A stretch of 64,000 nt of DNA from Undaria pinnatifida (Eukaryota; Sar; Phaeophyceae; Laminariales; Alariaceae): NCBI GenBank assembly GCA_012845835.1, contig JABAKD010000004.1:4310265-4374264 (forward strand), read 5' to 3'. Under the pieces are notes generated by a model. It did not search any database and had not been told where the DNA came from. It saw only the letters and a program-made list of their open reading frames with translations. Of the stretch, positions 21,385-32,193 are shown one piece after another (position 1 is the stretch's first letter; each line of letters opens with the position of its first letter). The position numbers were made by a program, and so were the translations under genes.

Positions 21385-22745
21385 TAGGTTGTCCTTGCTC
21401 GTTTTGGCGTGCCGTGGAGAAATCTCGCCGCCATCCGCCAATTCCACGACAACATGCAAGCATGCGTGCGGCTGGATGACGGGGAGTGCTCGGATACCGT
21501 GGAAGTGGGACAAGGTCTTCGGCAAGGGCGTGTGCTCGCGCCACAGCTGTTCAACATGTTTTTCACGGCGGTACTGCGTGTGGCAGAGAAACGTTTCCTC
21601 GCCGATCCAGTCATCGTGGACAACATGGGTGCAGCTCCAACGAAATAAGGAGAAGGGGGAGAAGAAGATCACGAGCGGGCAAAGTCAACAGGCGGGGGGG
21701 CAAGGGGGAGGAGGAGGAGGCGCAGAGGTTGTGGGGTATTACGCTGACAACGCTGGCATCGTATAAAAAAAAAAGCCGCGATCACCAGAAGGGCTGAAGA
21801 GGACGATGACGGTGATCGTGACTGCTTGCTCAGCGTTCGGGCTTAAGGTCTTCGTGACCAAAACGGAGATCATGTGTCTACGGACAAAAGACGGGGGGAA
21901 GATGCCGTTCACCATCAATACAGCCGGTCAGGTATACAAACAAACGATCGAGTGTGTGTACTTTGGGCGGGGCAGTCAGCACAAAAAGATAACTCAGTGT
22001 CGATATACGGCGTCTTCTGAGGGCCTGGGCGTGCTTCCAGCGGTACAAGAAGGAAATCTATGATCGTCCGGCCTTACGGCTGAAGATGCGGAAGACCCAG
22101 CTGATCGAGACACTACTCTACGGGTGCGTGGCGTGGAGCCCGAACAAGCCTGACCACGATAAGCTACGACAGGCTCACCACTCCATGCTCCTCCGACGTC
22201 TCGGCTGGCCGAGACGGAAGCACGACGACCACATCCTCTCGTACGTCGACGAGCTTGCCCAATCAGCCTCCGAGAGCATAGAGGCGACAGCGCGGAAACA
22301 TATGATATTGTTCGCGGGATGTGGCACGTATGGGGAAGGAGCGCCTGCCACAGAGAGTGATGTTTGGGGGACTGGTTGGGGGTATGGGCTATTCAGGAGG
22401 GCAAGAAAAGCATTGGATGGAGCGCCTGGAGTAGGATAGGTCGGCATTCGGAGGTAAGAATGAAGGGTGGCGAATAGCTGCGCAGAAGGCCGACAGATGG
22501 TTTAGACGGATCGTGGAGGGGGCACAACCAATCATGCAGAAATGGCATGACGCGGAGAGCTATAGAACTGCAGAGTGACACGCGAAGGCCGCCGCAGCTC
22601 CACCCACCGTCTGCATCTCTACGCGGTGGGGGAGAGGCGGGGGGGGGAGGAGGGGAAGAGAGGGGAGGGGAAGGTGGGAGGGGGGGAGGGAGGGGTAGGG
22701 GATGGGGGAAGGGGGGGCGTCCTGCCCAAGAGGCTAAAATTTGCA
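21385..22745 (+). mobile_element. LINE copy B: RT core to 3' end
   Basis: A 5'-truncated LINE. From 21388 it reads [19 protein letters not shown], then [20 protein letters not shown] (motif B). The catalytic box at 21728-21766 is YYADNAGIV, with the second Asp of YADD replaced by Asn. Later pieces are TACSAFGLKVFVTKTEIMCL, AGQVYKQTIECVYF, LIETLLYGCVAWSPNKPD and HSMLLRRLGWPRRKHDDHIL, each in different frames. It ends in a G-rich tract (22600-22715) and GCGTCCTGCCCAAGAGGCT, shared with copy C. Confidence 0.85.
22600..22730 (+). other. G-rich 3' UTR tract of LINE copy B
   Basis: Roughly 110 bases of G runs with single A/T/C interruptions on the sense strand, with far more than four runs of three or more G within 30 nt windows, so quadruplex formation is plausible. 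It is immediately followed by CGTCCTGCCCAAGAG. Confidence 0.75.
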
Positions 22746-22750
22746 AGGTT

Positions 22751-23150
22751 TTGTTCTGTACAGGGTACTCACAAACCGTACCCGGGGTATTTTCCTAACA
22801 GGACTTCTGTAAGTTCTGTAGGACACTCATACCCGTACCCGTTATTTCTGGAAGTTCTGTACAACATCCATACCTGTACCTGAAACTTCTGGAAGTTCTG
22901 TACGCCCGTGCGCAAAATAACCGGGGTACGGGTACAGCGGTTTTATACCCGCTCGGAACTTCTGTGAGTTCTGTACGCCCGTGCCACAATACCTGAAACT
23001 TCTGGAAGTTCTGTAAGACTTCCATACCCGTACCCGGAAGTTCTGGAAGTTCTTTAAGAACCCCATACCCTCACCCGGAAGTTCTGTGAGCTCTGTAAGA
23101 CTGTGACACAATACCCGGGGTACGGGTATACGTTTGTAACAATAACCGGA
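22751..23150 (+). repeat. minisatellite element, locus 1
   Basis: Opens TTCTGTACAGGGTACTCAC and contains about eight units of ACTTCTG(G/T)(A/G)AGTTCTGTA joined by two alternating linker types: CGCCCGTGCCACAATACC and GACTTCCATACCCGTACCC. A longer central linker GGGGTACGGGTACAGCGG is present near 22923. The same ordered arrangement occurs at 29095-30262 and 37060-37462. Confidence 0.88.
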
Positions 23151-23781
23151 GTGGCCGGTACAAATTGTAATTTTTGCAAATTAGGGTCGGGCGCGTTCTG
23201 ACTGCATGTCTCGTGTTATGCATTCTGACGTCAGTCTCTTCCGTCATGCTGACGCCACACACCCCCAACACGAAATTGCACAGAACCAAACCCCCCCACC
23301 AACACACAAACACACCCACTCGTTCAAAACAACTCGCAGCTCAGACACAAAACCAAAGAACACAAACACGCACATTCATCGATTGCATCGGTGCACCCGC
23401 GGAGAGGGACATTCATCAATTGCATCTATGCACCCGCGGAGAGGGAATATGGACGCGACGGATCCACAAGGATCCCTGCCTGACAGGGATGGTGGCAGTC
23501 CATCTACCCCCTCCGTCAGATGGGTGGCGGCAGTTCGTCCACTCCACCAGCAGCTGCGAGTCAGCCCGAGGGAATCGAGGTAGAAAAAAAAAAAAAAAAA
23601 AAAAAAAAAACGAGGTGGATGGCATTTAAGCTGTGCTTGCAATAACGCCGGCGCTCGTGTACGACGGAAGGACAGGTGTACGTATTTCCCGCGGACATCG
23701 TCCAAGCTGGCGATGACGCCAAGGTGCCGGATGGCTCCAGGAGAGGTTTCCGGCGAGCGGTCGTTCATGTACTCGCTAGGA
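23151..23781. other. no gene; 37-bp duplication and poly(A) tract
   Basis: CATTCATCGATTGCATCGG...GAGAGGGA is tandemly duplicated (23374-23410 and 23411-23447). A run of 27 A lies at 23584-23610, possibly a retroposed 3' end, though no source gene is recognisable upstream. Short ORFs across the A-run are spurious. Confidence 0.6.
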
Positions 23782-24106
23782 GTCTACGTCGTCCCGTTAT
23801 CTGAAAAAGACCACAAACACAAGTACTTCTGCATGATGGATCCCGCGTGCCGCAAAAACAAGACGGTTCCCTGAAAAGGGCGACCGCAGCAACGTGAACA
23901 CCCACCTCAAGAGCAAACACAGGCTGCGCGGAGTGGCTGGCGCTGTGAAGGCTGGCAAGCAAAAGCAAGCGAAAGGGACACCCAGCGGAGCTTCGAGGCG
24001 AGCAAGAACTCCTTTGCTGGAAAGAACAGGTGTGTATGTCAAATTGCAAATCTGTTCTCAAACACATAACGGACGGGTCTGGGCAAGGGTGTACTACAAC
24101 ATATAA
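23782..24106 (+). pseudogene. BED-type zinc finger remnant of a DNA transposase
   Basis: Frame one from 23782 gives VYVVPLSEKDHKHKYFCMMD and PACRKNKTV; after a one-base shift near 23870 it continues EKGDRSNVNTHLKSKHRLRG. Together these show C-x5-C and H-x4-H spaced as in BED fingers, which usually head hAT transposases. A lysine-rich tail (VKAGKQKQAKG) follows. There is no catalytic domain adjacent; a possible hAT fragment lies at about 28089, separated by younger insertions. Confidence 0.5.
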
Positions 24107-25106
24107 CAATATTATATAGACAGCTCGCCATTCATTTTAAAAACCCAGATAAGCAGGAGTATACCAAAACCAAGTGAAAAAAAGCTTGACAAATATCGCG
24201 TGTTGCAAATTCGTCGAGAAATGTCAGCCCACCGGTATGTTTTGCGGACTTTGTTGAACTGCAATGTCGTTTTGCCTTTTTGTTGCGCTGCCCTGGTCTG
24301 GGTAGTGAAGGGAAAGGAGGCAATTGGTATCTGGTCTCACGCGCACTGTCAGTATTGAACTCATCTCCAGTTCCGAGATAAATCACATACAAGTTCTCTG
24401 TGCACCTACACCAAGTAGTTAGGGGTATGGCGGTGGTTTTACTTTTTCAGAACTTCTATTTTTTTTTACTTGTCGATCCAAATAGCCTGCCGCCTTTTTG
24501 GGTCAAAATAGGCTTCCAATCTCTAGCCTAACAGTGTAACTATCAGGGTCAACAGGGTGATGTTAATCAGTCTGTGCGCGGAAACTGTAAAACCCGTTTT
24601 TGAGGGGGACAAAATCTGACAGCTGTGTCATATATATATAAATCTATGTAAAATCCTTCGTTGGTGTCAGGGATTTGGTCAGGAGTTTTTTTTTGTCTCG
24701 GCCGAAGTATGCGATTCGCGGAACTGGAATTCTCGGTCGAATATAGCTTCGTTCGAGCGCCGCCTTCGGGGGGCGGCTCCAACGCCCCTCGTCCTGCCGT
24801 GTCCGTTCCGCACATCGACGTGAACGCGGACGGATGCCGAGCGAGACGAGCGAGAAGTTGCAAAAATACCGCATGTCGAGGAGGAATTTCGGAGATTTCG
24901 GTTGAATCTTAGAACGCCTGAATGATTTACAAAAATGGCATCATTTCCAAGCGGTACTTGATAATGTTTCCAATTTTGCGGTGGCAAACTCTCGAGCGTT
25001 AGTTTCTTTGCTGTGCTTTTCTACTAGCTCGTTTTGTTTCTTGCTCAGCCTTTTTATTGCTTTTGTATCTGCTCGTTTTGCCAGCTGGAAATTCAATTTT
25101 TCTTAG
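24107..25106. other. no gene recognised
   Basis: Mixed composition, short ORFs only. One minus-strand ORF pair at 24567-24987 has no domain. I see no repeat termini within it. Confidence 0.5.
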
Positions 25107-26537
25107 TGTGGGTTCACCTAAAACGTGACACAAATTACGACGACATCCAACAACTTAGTGACACAAATTACCGACGGCAAGCCGTTTCGTGACAAAATAA
25201 CCCCCAAATCATGATTATTATTTTCACGTATGATAACAGAATGTCGAGACAAAACCAAGCAGGTAGAGCCATCTCTTCGGCCTTTGGCCCTGGCTTTAGC
25301 ACGGCCGCTGACACTCCAGGCAGCATCTGCTGTAGGTATGAAGGAGTGCGGTTGATTCGCAGCGAACTATCCCGCTGTGCTCGCTTCTATGTGGCCATTG
25401 TTCATGCCATTTCATGTCACCTTTCTTCTGTTTTGAGCTCGTCGTCGTACGGTTGAGGTACGAGGAAACCCGTACGTACTGGGTGAGAACAGCAGCATGT
25501 ACGACGAGCATGATGGACGCCAACTGACGCCATTGGCAAACACACAACATCAGGTGTAGCAGCAGTAGCCGAAGGGCGAAACTTCTAGCACATACTGCAG
25601 CAACTAGTAGCAACCAGAACCACAGCAGATAGCACATAGTCCAGTACGAGTGCCGTTGGCAAGTTTAGTCGTACCCGCATCACTCTGTCCAATACATAAC
25701 AGAATCTCGAGACAAAACCTAGCAGGTAGAAAAGCCGTCTCTTCGGCCTTTGGCCCTGGCTTTAGCACGGTCGCTGTCACTCCAGGCAGCCTCTGCTGTA
25801 GGTATGAAGGAGTGCGGTTGATTCGCAGCGAACTATCCCGCTGTGCTTGCTTCTACGTGGCCATTGTCCATGCCATTTCATGTCACCTTTCTTCTGTTTT
25901 GAGCTCGTCGTCGTACGTACGGTTGAGGTACGAGGAAACCCGTACGTACTGGGTGAGAACAGCAATATGTACGACGAGCATGAACGCCAACTGACGACAT
26001 TGGCAAACGCACAACAGCAGGTGTAGCAGCAGTAGCCGAAGGGCGAAATTTCTAGCACATACTGCAGCAACTACTAGCAACCAGAACCACAGCAGACGGC
26101 TCAAAGTGCAGTACGAGTGCCGTTGGCAAGTTTAGTCGTACACGCATCACTCTGTCCAATATATAACAACCGTTTTATGTTCATATTGATGAGGAAAATA
26201 TATTACATTTCCTGTAAGAATGATACGTCGTACGAGCGGACGTTCTGGTGTGCTGCTGCCGTGAGACCATCGAGCACACCGCATGTTTTACCCAAACAAG
26301 AGCCAACAAGAGGCAGGGCACAGGGGCCCCCAACACAGAGACACGTGACGACCACGGCCAGCTGTCCATCGCATAATTGGCCGGCAGTCCGTGCTTCGGT
26401 GGGTGTATCGGAAGTCGTATGTAGTACTGCTGCTGTTGACCGTCGAAAAACCACGACATCCCGTTCTGGTGGCAGACTCGCCAGGAGACCCCCCAAAATG
26501 TATTTTTCTTTTCTTTTTCTTGGCCCCATGCACCCAT
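25107..26537 (+). mobile_element. non-autonomous DNA element, copy 1, with internal duplication
   Basis: Begins AGTGTGGGTTCACCTAAAAC and ends ...TTTCTTGGCCCCATGCACCC. The reverse-complemented right end (GGGTGCATGGGGCCAAGAAA) resembles the left end of copy 2 (GTGTGGGTGCGCCAAAAACG), suggesting short imperfect inverted repeats around GGGTGC-CC. It has no transposase ORF. A 463-bp internal segment is tandemly duplicated (25235-25697 and 25698-26160). Without it the length is about 970 bp, the same as copy 2 at 60257-61226. Confidence 0.75.
25235..26160. repeat. 463-bp tandem duplication inside the DNA element
   Basis: Two units, each starting AACAGAAT-TCGAGACAAAAC and running through TTCGGCCTTTGGCCCTGGC and GTACGTACTGGGTGAGAACA to CACTCTGTCCAATA. 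They are nearly identical, so the duplication is recent relative to the divergence from copy 2, which has one unit. Confidence 0.9.
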
Positions 26538-26639
26538 TTCCTTTCCTTTCTCTTCTTTTTTCTTTGTTTCTTCTTCTCCAATAGACTTGCGTCTGTTGTG
26601 CGTATGCGTAGTGATAGATACCACGTGTAATACATACGA

Positions 26640-26805
26640 GGTACGTGGTAGTCTTTCTTGGGTGGCAAGCGGTATAGTCGGTTTTTCCAGGCGCGAGTAA
26701 TGAGACGTATGCACCGGTATGGACCTGGCACATCGTAGACTGACTCCCGATTTCACTTTTATATGTTTCTGGTGGAGGCATGAATTGCGTCAGCTGTGAT
26801 TTATG
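26640..26805 (+). repeat. dispersed repeat, copy 1 of 2
   Basis: The segment TTGGGTGGCAAGCGGTATAG through CCTGGCACAT to AATTGCGTCAGCTGTGA matches 40335-40490 (AGGTGGCATGCGGTGTAGTC, CCTGGCACGT, AATTGCGTCGGTTGTGA). It has no ORF of note. It may be the end of a longer unidentified element. Confidence 0.7.
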
Positions 26806-26984
26806 CGGTTCACCACCTTGGGTTGTTTTTGCTTTTCCCTAGGGTATTCCTGAGCTCCAGAGTGACTGGCTAAATACGGCATTGGGCTAACAGAGGGTAT
26901 CACGTCCATCATCAATGGCCCCTGGGAGAGAAGCAACATGGCGAAGAAGTCAGGGCGGTCTTATGCTATCTTGTGACGGCCATT

Positions 26985-28090
26985 AGAAGGCCCATAACTT
27001 TCAATACGATGATGGCCAAACCCAGACTTCAGTCTCTTGGGCATGACGCTCCCCCTTCCGCCCCTCCCCCCTTCCTCCCTTTCCCCCTCCCCCCTCCCCC
27101 CCCCCCCCCCCTCCCCCAGTCCCCTCCCCGCCCCCCCCCCTTCCCCCTCCCGGCCGCTTAGAGATGCCAACGGTGGATGGCGCTGCCGCAGCCTTTGCGC
27201 GTCGCTCTGCAGCTTTGCGTCTCTCCGTTTCATGCCATTTCCGCATGAACAACTCGGCTCCCTCCTCCACTCTTCGAAACCATCTGCCAGCCTCCTGAGC
27301 AGCCTTTCGCCATCCTTCGAATTTCATTCCAAAGACCGACATATCCTCCTTCAGATGATCCATCCAGTCTTTCTCTTTCACCCCTGAGTAGCCCTTACCC
27401 CCAACAAACTCCCCAAACATCACCCTCTGTGGCAACGCTCCTCCCCCATAAGTGCCACAAATCCCGCAAAAAAAATCCTCCGTTTGCGCACTATCGCCTT
27501 AACGCTCTCGGAATCTGTCTGGGCAAGCGCGTCGGCGTACGATAGGGTGTGGTCGTTGCGCTTCCGTTTCCGCCATCCAAGCCATCGGAGAAGCATGGAG
27601 CGGTGAACCCGTCGTAGCCTGTCATAGTCATGCTTCTGCGGGCTCCACGTCATGCAACCGTACAGCAGTGTCTCGACCACCTCAGCTTTCAGCAACGGCA
27701 CCTTCAACCGTAAACGCACACCCGGGCGATCATGGATTTCCATCTTTGTAACGCATCTTTGTAACGCTGGAAGCACGCCCAGGCCCTCTGAAGACGCCGC
27801 GTTATTTCAATGCTAAGGTCTCTGTCTGCATGATAGCCCCGCCCAAGTATACAAACTGGATTGTTTGTTTGTAAACCTGGCCGGCTGCATTGATCGTGAA
27901 GGACACCTTCCCCCCGCTTTTGGTTTCCAGGCACATTAAATAATTTATCGCTGTTTTTGCCTCGGATACTGTAAGCCCGAACGACGAGCACGTATATACT
28001 ACTGTAGTACATACAGTGATAATATATACAAGCAAAGTCACAAACATCGTCTTTATTTCTTCGACAACGGCCACCGTCCTCGCAGGTGAT
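26985..28090 (-). mobile_element. LINE copy C: 3' end with G-rich tail
   Basis: A 5'-truncated LINE on the minus strand, starting after the RT active site: SSFGLTVSEAKTAINYLMCL, INAAGQVYKQTIQFVYLGG, HADRDLSIEITRRLQRAWAC, KAEVVETLLYGCMTWSPQK, HRSMLLRWLGWRKRKRNDH, RKRRIFFAGFVALMGEER, and PQRVMFGEFVGGKGYSGV through AGRWFRRVEEGAELFMRKWH. Three frames are used, so it is a pseudogene, but it is better preserved than copy B and shows the intended C-terminus. The sense-strand 3' UTR is G-rich (27165-27050) and ends CGTCATGCCCAAGAGACTG. Confidence 0.87.
27050..27165 (-). other. G-rich 3' UTR tract of LINE copy C
   Basis: C-rich on the plus strand, so G-rich on the LINE sense strand, at the same place as in copy B and followed by the same CGTC-TGCCCAAGAG motif. 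Runs of up to about 16 G occur. Confidence 0.8.
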
Positions 28091-28215
28091 TGTCGGTAAC
28101 ATGCAGGAGGAGATCAAGAAGGCCAAACTCGCCATCATCCACTACGGGCTGGACCTGTGGACTTGCAAGGTCTCTGTTCGACATGGGCTTGAACGAGGGC
28201 TGAATGAAGAAGGCT
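28089..28215 (+). pseudogene. possible hAT transposase scrap
   Basis: After a CCTCGCAG acceptor-like site the frame reads VIVGNMQEEIKKAKLAIIHY then GLDLWTCKVSVRHGLERG. The D-L-W-T-x-K-x-S pattern resembles the start of the hAT catalytic fold. It directly abuts the 5'-truncated end of LINE copy C, and an open segment on the LINE's other flank (about 26865-26965, LAKYGIGLTEGITSIINGPW) may belong to the same gene. Assignment is weak. Confidence 0.3.
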
Positions 28216-29094
28216 GGGGGGCGGGGGGGGCTGGGGGCTACTATTGATACTAACTCACAGCAGTAGCACCTGTTCGTGTTTAATTCGCCTCTGAGCGAAA
28301 CTGCTGTCCTTGCTGCAGCTATACTACTACTGTTGTAGATTGGTATCCGCGTGTTTTTTTCGTCAGTTTTGTTGGTGGGATACGAAGTAACGTTTGCATT
28401 TATTTGTACTTGTAAGCTAAAAAAAAATGGAAGTCGGTGGGCCTCTTTGTATAGTAATTGGAACCCGGTGGGCCTCTTTGTAGATTTTTTTTATAAGATA
28501 ATATATTTGTAGTTATTATAGTAGTATCATATGCTCGTAAGTATTTTTATAAGATGACTGTAATTATTATTGTAAATATGTAATTATTATAGTAAACAAT
28601 GCTCGAACTATTTTTATTAGATACTTGTAATTATTGTAATAGTAGTTGCTGTGACCGGCATTGATTTTTTTTTGCTTGTAATAGGTCTATATCTTTGGTT
28701 TTTGTTGTCGGTTGGAAGGATTATCGGGCTTGCCATACTATAGTTATACCTAGTATTCAATATGCAATAGTATTAGTTTTATTACAAAATTTTGTTCCTG
28801 AGCAACAGTACGGTAATTTAGGAGGAAAACCTGTAACCGCAGAAGTTGTTGCTGGGGAAGTTGAAATGTTCTTATTGTGCAAATTGTGGAGCACAGCACC
28901 AACACAAACGGGGTTTGTGAACGAAAGCACGGACAACAAAAATGGGCTACGACAGTAGTACGTATATATGCATTTGTTATTTCCTATGAGTGCATCAGTG
29001 TATGCAGTATGCTAATCGTAGTAATTGGAAATGCGTTGACAATTGTGTCTTTTTTTTACCAGCCAATTTGTTGTTTTTTGCCCCTTTTGAGGCG
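28216..29094. other. no gene; AT-rich imperfect repeats
   Basis: GTCGGTGGGCCTCTTTGTA is nearly repeated at about 28432 and 28467. From 28490 to 28660 an AT-rich segment (TTTTTATAAGAT, TAATTATTATAGTA, TGCTCG) repeats two to three times with ~85 bp spacing. No coding signal. Confidence 0.55.
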
Positions 29095-30262
29095 GGTATT
29101 TACCCAGGAATTACCCGTACCCGGGACTTCTGTGAGTTCTGTACAACCCTACCCGTACCCGGAACGGCTGTGAGTTCTGTACGACATTCATACCCGTACC
29201 CCAACTTCCTATTTGCGTTCTATCTGGGTACACATAACATAAAACCATACCTCATACCCCGGGTATTACCCTACAAAGAACTTCTGTAACTTCAGTAGGA
29301 CGCTCATGCCCGTACCCGGAACTTCTGGAAGTTCTGTACGCCGGTGCCACAAAGACTCGGGGTACGGGTACAGCATGTTTATACCTGCCCGGACCTTCTG
29401 AAAGTTTTGCACGCCCGTGCCACAATACCCGGAAGTTCTGGATGTTTAGTAAGACTTTCATACCCGTACCCGGAAGTTCTGGAAGTTCTGTAAAACCCCC
29501 ATACCAGTACCCGGAACTTCTGTGAGTTCTGTAAGACTCGTGCCACAATACCCGGGGTACGGGTACAGCATGTTTTGTACCCGCCCGGAACTTCTGTGAG
29601 TTCTGTATGCCTGTGCCACAATACCCGGAACTTCTGGAACACTGCCATACCCGTACCCGAAACTTCTGGAAGTTCCGTAAGACCCCCATACCCTTACCCG
29701 GAATCCACAAACCCTACAGAACTTGCAATATAAAAACCCTACAGAACTCAAGTGGAAATTTGCAAGGTTGCGTTCTGTAGGGTACGCACAAACCATAGCC
29801 AGAGTTTTTACCCCGGGTATTACCCTACAAAGAACTTCTATGAGTTCTGCAGGACATTCATACCCGTACCCGGTAATTCTGGAAGTTTCATAGGACATTC
29901 ATACCCGTACCAGAAACTTCTGGTTCTGTACGCCAGTGCCACAAATACCCGGGATACGAGTATATCATTTTTATAACTTATGTGAGTTATGTAAGCCCGT
30001 GCCACAATACAAGGAACTTTTTTTGAGTTCTGTAACACTTCCGTACCATACCCGAAATTTCTATAAGTTCTGTAAGGTCCCAATACCCTTAACCGGAACT
30101 TCTGTGAGTTCTGTAACACTTCCGCACCGTACCCGGAATTTCTGTAAGTTCTGTAAGGTCCCTACACTCTTAACCGGAACTTCTGTGACTTCTTTAAGAC
30201 GATGGCACAATACCCGGGGTACGGGTATACCTTTGTTACAATACCCGGGGAGCCCACATACA
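29095..30262 (+). repeat. minisatellite element, locus 2 (two or more elements in tandem)
   Basis: The same ACTTCTG-AGTTCTGTA units and two linker types as at 22751, with the long linker GGGGTACGGGTACAGCATG at about 29351 and again near 29556. One element ends GGAATCCACAAACCCTACAG near 29722; the next opens TTCTGTAGGGTACGCACAAA at about 29774. The inverted relation of TTCTGTAGGGT and ACCCTACAGAA suggests short inverted termini. Confidence 0.88.
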
Positions 30263-30348
30263 TGCATTAATTCCGGTTTAAACCCCAAAATGAGAGTATT
30301 TTGCACTTATGTGTATGATGTTATATCTTGTCAGTGAGACAAACCGGA

Positions 30349-30717
30349 TGTTCAATTAGCGCTGATATGCGATGGATGGATAAGCTCCCAACAGCCACAC
30401 TAGGCTGTGAGCGAGGCACTGCAACACGCAGTGTGTAGAAGATAGTTTAAGATGTCTTTATTATGTCGGCCCGAAAAGGGGTAGACGAATGCAGGGGGAA
30501 AGGTGGAGTGGGTCATGTGGGCCAACTCTCCACAGCCCAGTAACAACCGCTCGTAGTCGAATACCTAAACCTCCTCGCATAGTGCCTACTCGTACATACC
30601 CGTGGGACTGCTCGTGGGTGATACCACGAGACGATCCCTGTAACTTACCTCCGTGACGCAACGTATGTAACCGTAACTTATTGCTAGGCTGTTCGTTGAG
30701 ACAAGCTATATCGAACA
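30349..30717 (-). repeat. copia 3' LTR
   Basis: 369 bp, essentially identical to 35678-36046. Its sense-strand start is preceded by the polypurine tract AGGGAGGG. Confidence 0.96.
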
Positions 30718-30785
30718 CCCTCCCTGGCGCTGGATCAACTAACGAGCCTCGAAAACACAAACAAACACCATCCACAAACAACAAA

Positions 30786-31445
30786 TTACTGTATTCCTAA
30801 CAGAAAATCTCGGTGTTTCCCAAAACTCTCTTTGCCAATAGCCTTCGTGAGAATGTCCGCATGCTGGTCATCCGTCCGGAGATACTTAACCGACAAGTCT
30901 CCCGTCCCCACCAACTCGCGCAGAAAATGGTACCGTACATCGATGTGCTTGCTGTTGGATGAGCTCAATGGGTTTTTGGCCAAGTCTATCGCCCCTTTGT
31001 TGTCTTCAAACACTCCAATACTCGGCGACCCCAGACTGGGCATCAGAAAAACCAACACTCCTCTCACGTAAAGGGCTTCCTTCACCCCGTCGGCCATGGC
31101 TACGTACTTTGCCTCGGTGGTTGATAGGGTGACGCACTTCTGCGTCCTGGAAAACCACGACACAAGTGTACCCCCGCAACAGACAGCCACGCCAGAGACC
31201 GAACGCCTATCGTCGACCTTGTGGGCGTAGTCCGCGTCCACGTACGTCTTCAAGTCGTATTCCAACTGCACTTCCTCTAGTTTAGTGTCCTTCCTGAACG
31301 TCAGACCCAAGTGAGTCGTAGCGCTCAGGTCCTCGATTATCTTCCTAGCCGCCTTGACATGTACCTCCTTAGGGTCATGTGAAAACCTCGCAACCGCCCG
31401 TACTGCGTTGGCGATGTCCGACCTCGTCTGATTCGCAATCCACAT
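30786..31445 (-). CDS. copia RNase H (C-terminal Pol), intact frame
   Basis: 219 residues: MWIANQTRSDIANAVRAVAR, then YVDADYAHKVDDRRSVSG (catalytic Asp), LSTTEAKYVAMADGVKEAL (Glu), FEDNKGAIDLAKNP (Asp), KHIDVRYHFLRELV and RTDDQHADILTKA. The frame and catalytic residues are intact, but it can only be made downstream of the RT lesions. The stop is 69 bp before the 3' LTR. Confidence 0.92.
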   Translation of the reverse strand: MWIANQTRSDIANAVRAVARFSHDPKEVHVKAARKIIEDLSATTHLGLTFRKDTKLEEVQLEYDLKTYVDADYAHKVDDRRSVSGVAVCCGGTLVSWFSRTQKCVTLSTTEAKYVAMADGVKEALYVRGVLVFLMPSLGSPSIGVFEDNKGAIDLAKNPLSSSNSKHIDVRYHFLRELVGTGDLSVKYLRTDDQHADILTKAIGKESFGKHRDFLLGIQ

Positions 31446-31451
31446 CAGACT

Positions 31452-32193
31452 CTATACCATTTCGCGGTATCTAGCGTCCACCGCAGGGTCCTCACCACTC
31501 ACGTGCCTGAGGTCCAATGACGGAGAAGCGGGGATGGGGCTGGTTTTCGTTATTCCAAAACGTTTGACAACATTTCGAATAAACTGAGTCTGCGAAATCT
31601 CCAAGGTCCCCTTCTCACGATCTCTCTTGTACTCGCTACCCATGTACCACGTAACCTCGCCAAGATGTTTCGTAGGGAATCTTGTTGAGATCCGCCACTA
31701 CTGACTCCGTCATTTCCTTGGTGGCTGCGATCTTGATGTTGTCCACGTGGACCACCAGCATCGCTGCAACCTCGTCATCCACCATCAGTCGAAAGACGCA
31801 CGGGTCTACCAAGCACTGCTCAAAACCAAACTCAACCAAGGTTGACGACAGTAGCTTATACCACGAGCGACCACTCTGCTTCAGCCCATAAAGAGCTTTG
31901 TTGAGTCGGATTACCTTACCCGATAGCCGCCCACACCCAGGGGGCAATCTTGAGAAAATTTCGGTATCCAACTCTGACTGGATAAAGGCCTGGTCAACGT
32001 CCAAGTGCCTCAAGTCCCAGTCAAGTTTGCATGCCATTGCTGCTACGATGCGGTTAGACGTGGTTGATGCAGTAGGGGCAAACGTATCAAAGTAGTCAAC
32101 TCCCTCTATCTGACTATAGCCCTTAGCTACCAATCTCGCCTTAGCTCTATCGATCAACCCATGCTCGTCGCCCTTCCACTTCAAGAGCCACTT
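31452..32193 (-). pseudogene. copia reverse transcriptase, inactivated
   Basis: Continues in frame after the TGA: RAKARLVAKGYSQIEGVDYF, DTFAPTASTTSNRIV, LRHLDVDQAFIQSELDTEIF and LNKALYGLKQSGRSWYKLL are classic copia RT. The catalytic box reads LVVHVDNIKIA, where Y-V-D-D is expected, so the second Asp is Asn. A one-base shift near 31683 moves KHLGEVTWYMGSEYKRD into the next frame (31643-31452), which ends at a TAG (about 31449-31451) in the REMV-SLMW context. Four independent lesions. Confidence 0.93.

Noticed and set aside
23174-23629. 151-codon plus-strand ORF ending in polylysine
   Set aside because: The lysine run is the 27-A homopolymer and the rest has no domain.
29095-30262. Regular repeats with variable spacers resembling a CRISPR array
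   Set aside because: Units vary, linkers fall into two recurring types rather than unique spacers, there are no cas genes, and the setting is eukaryotic.
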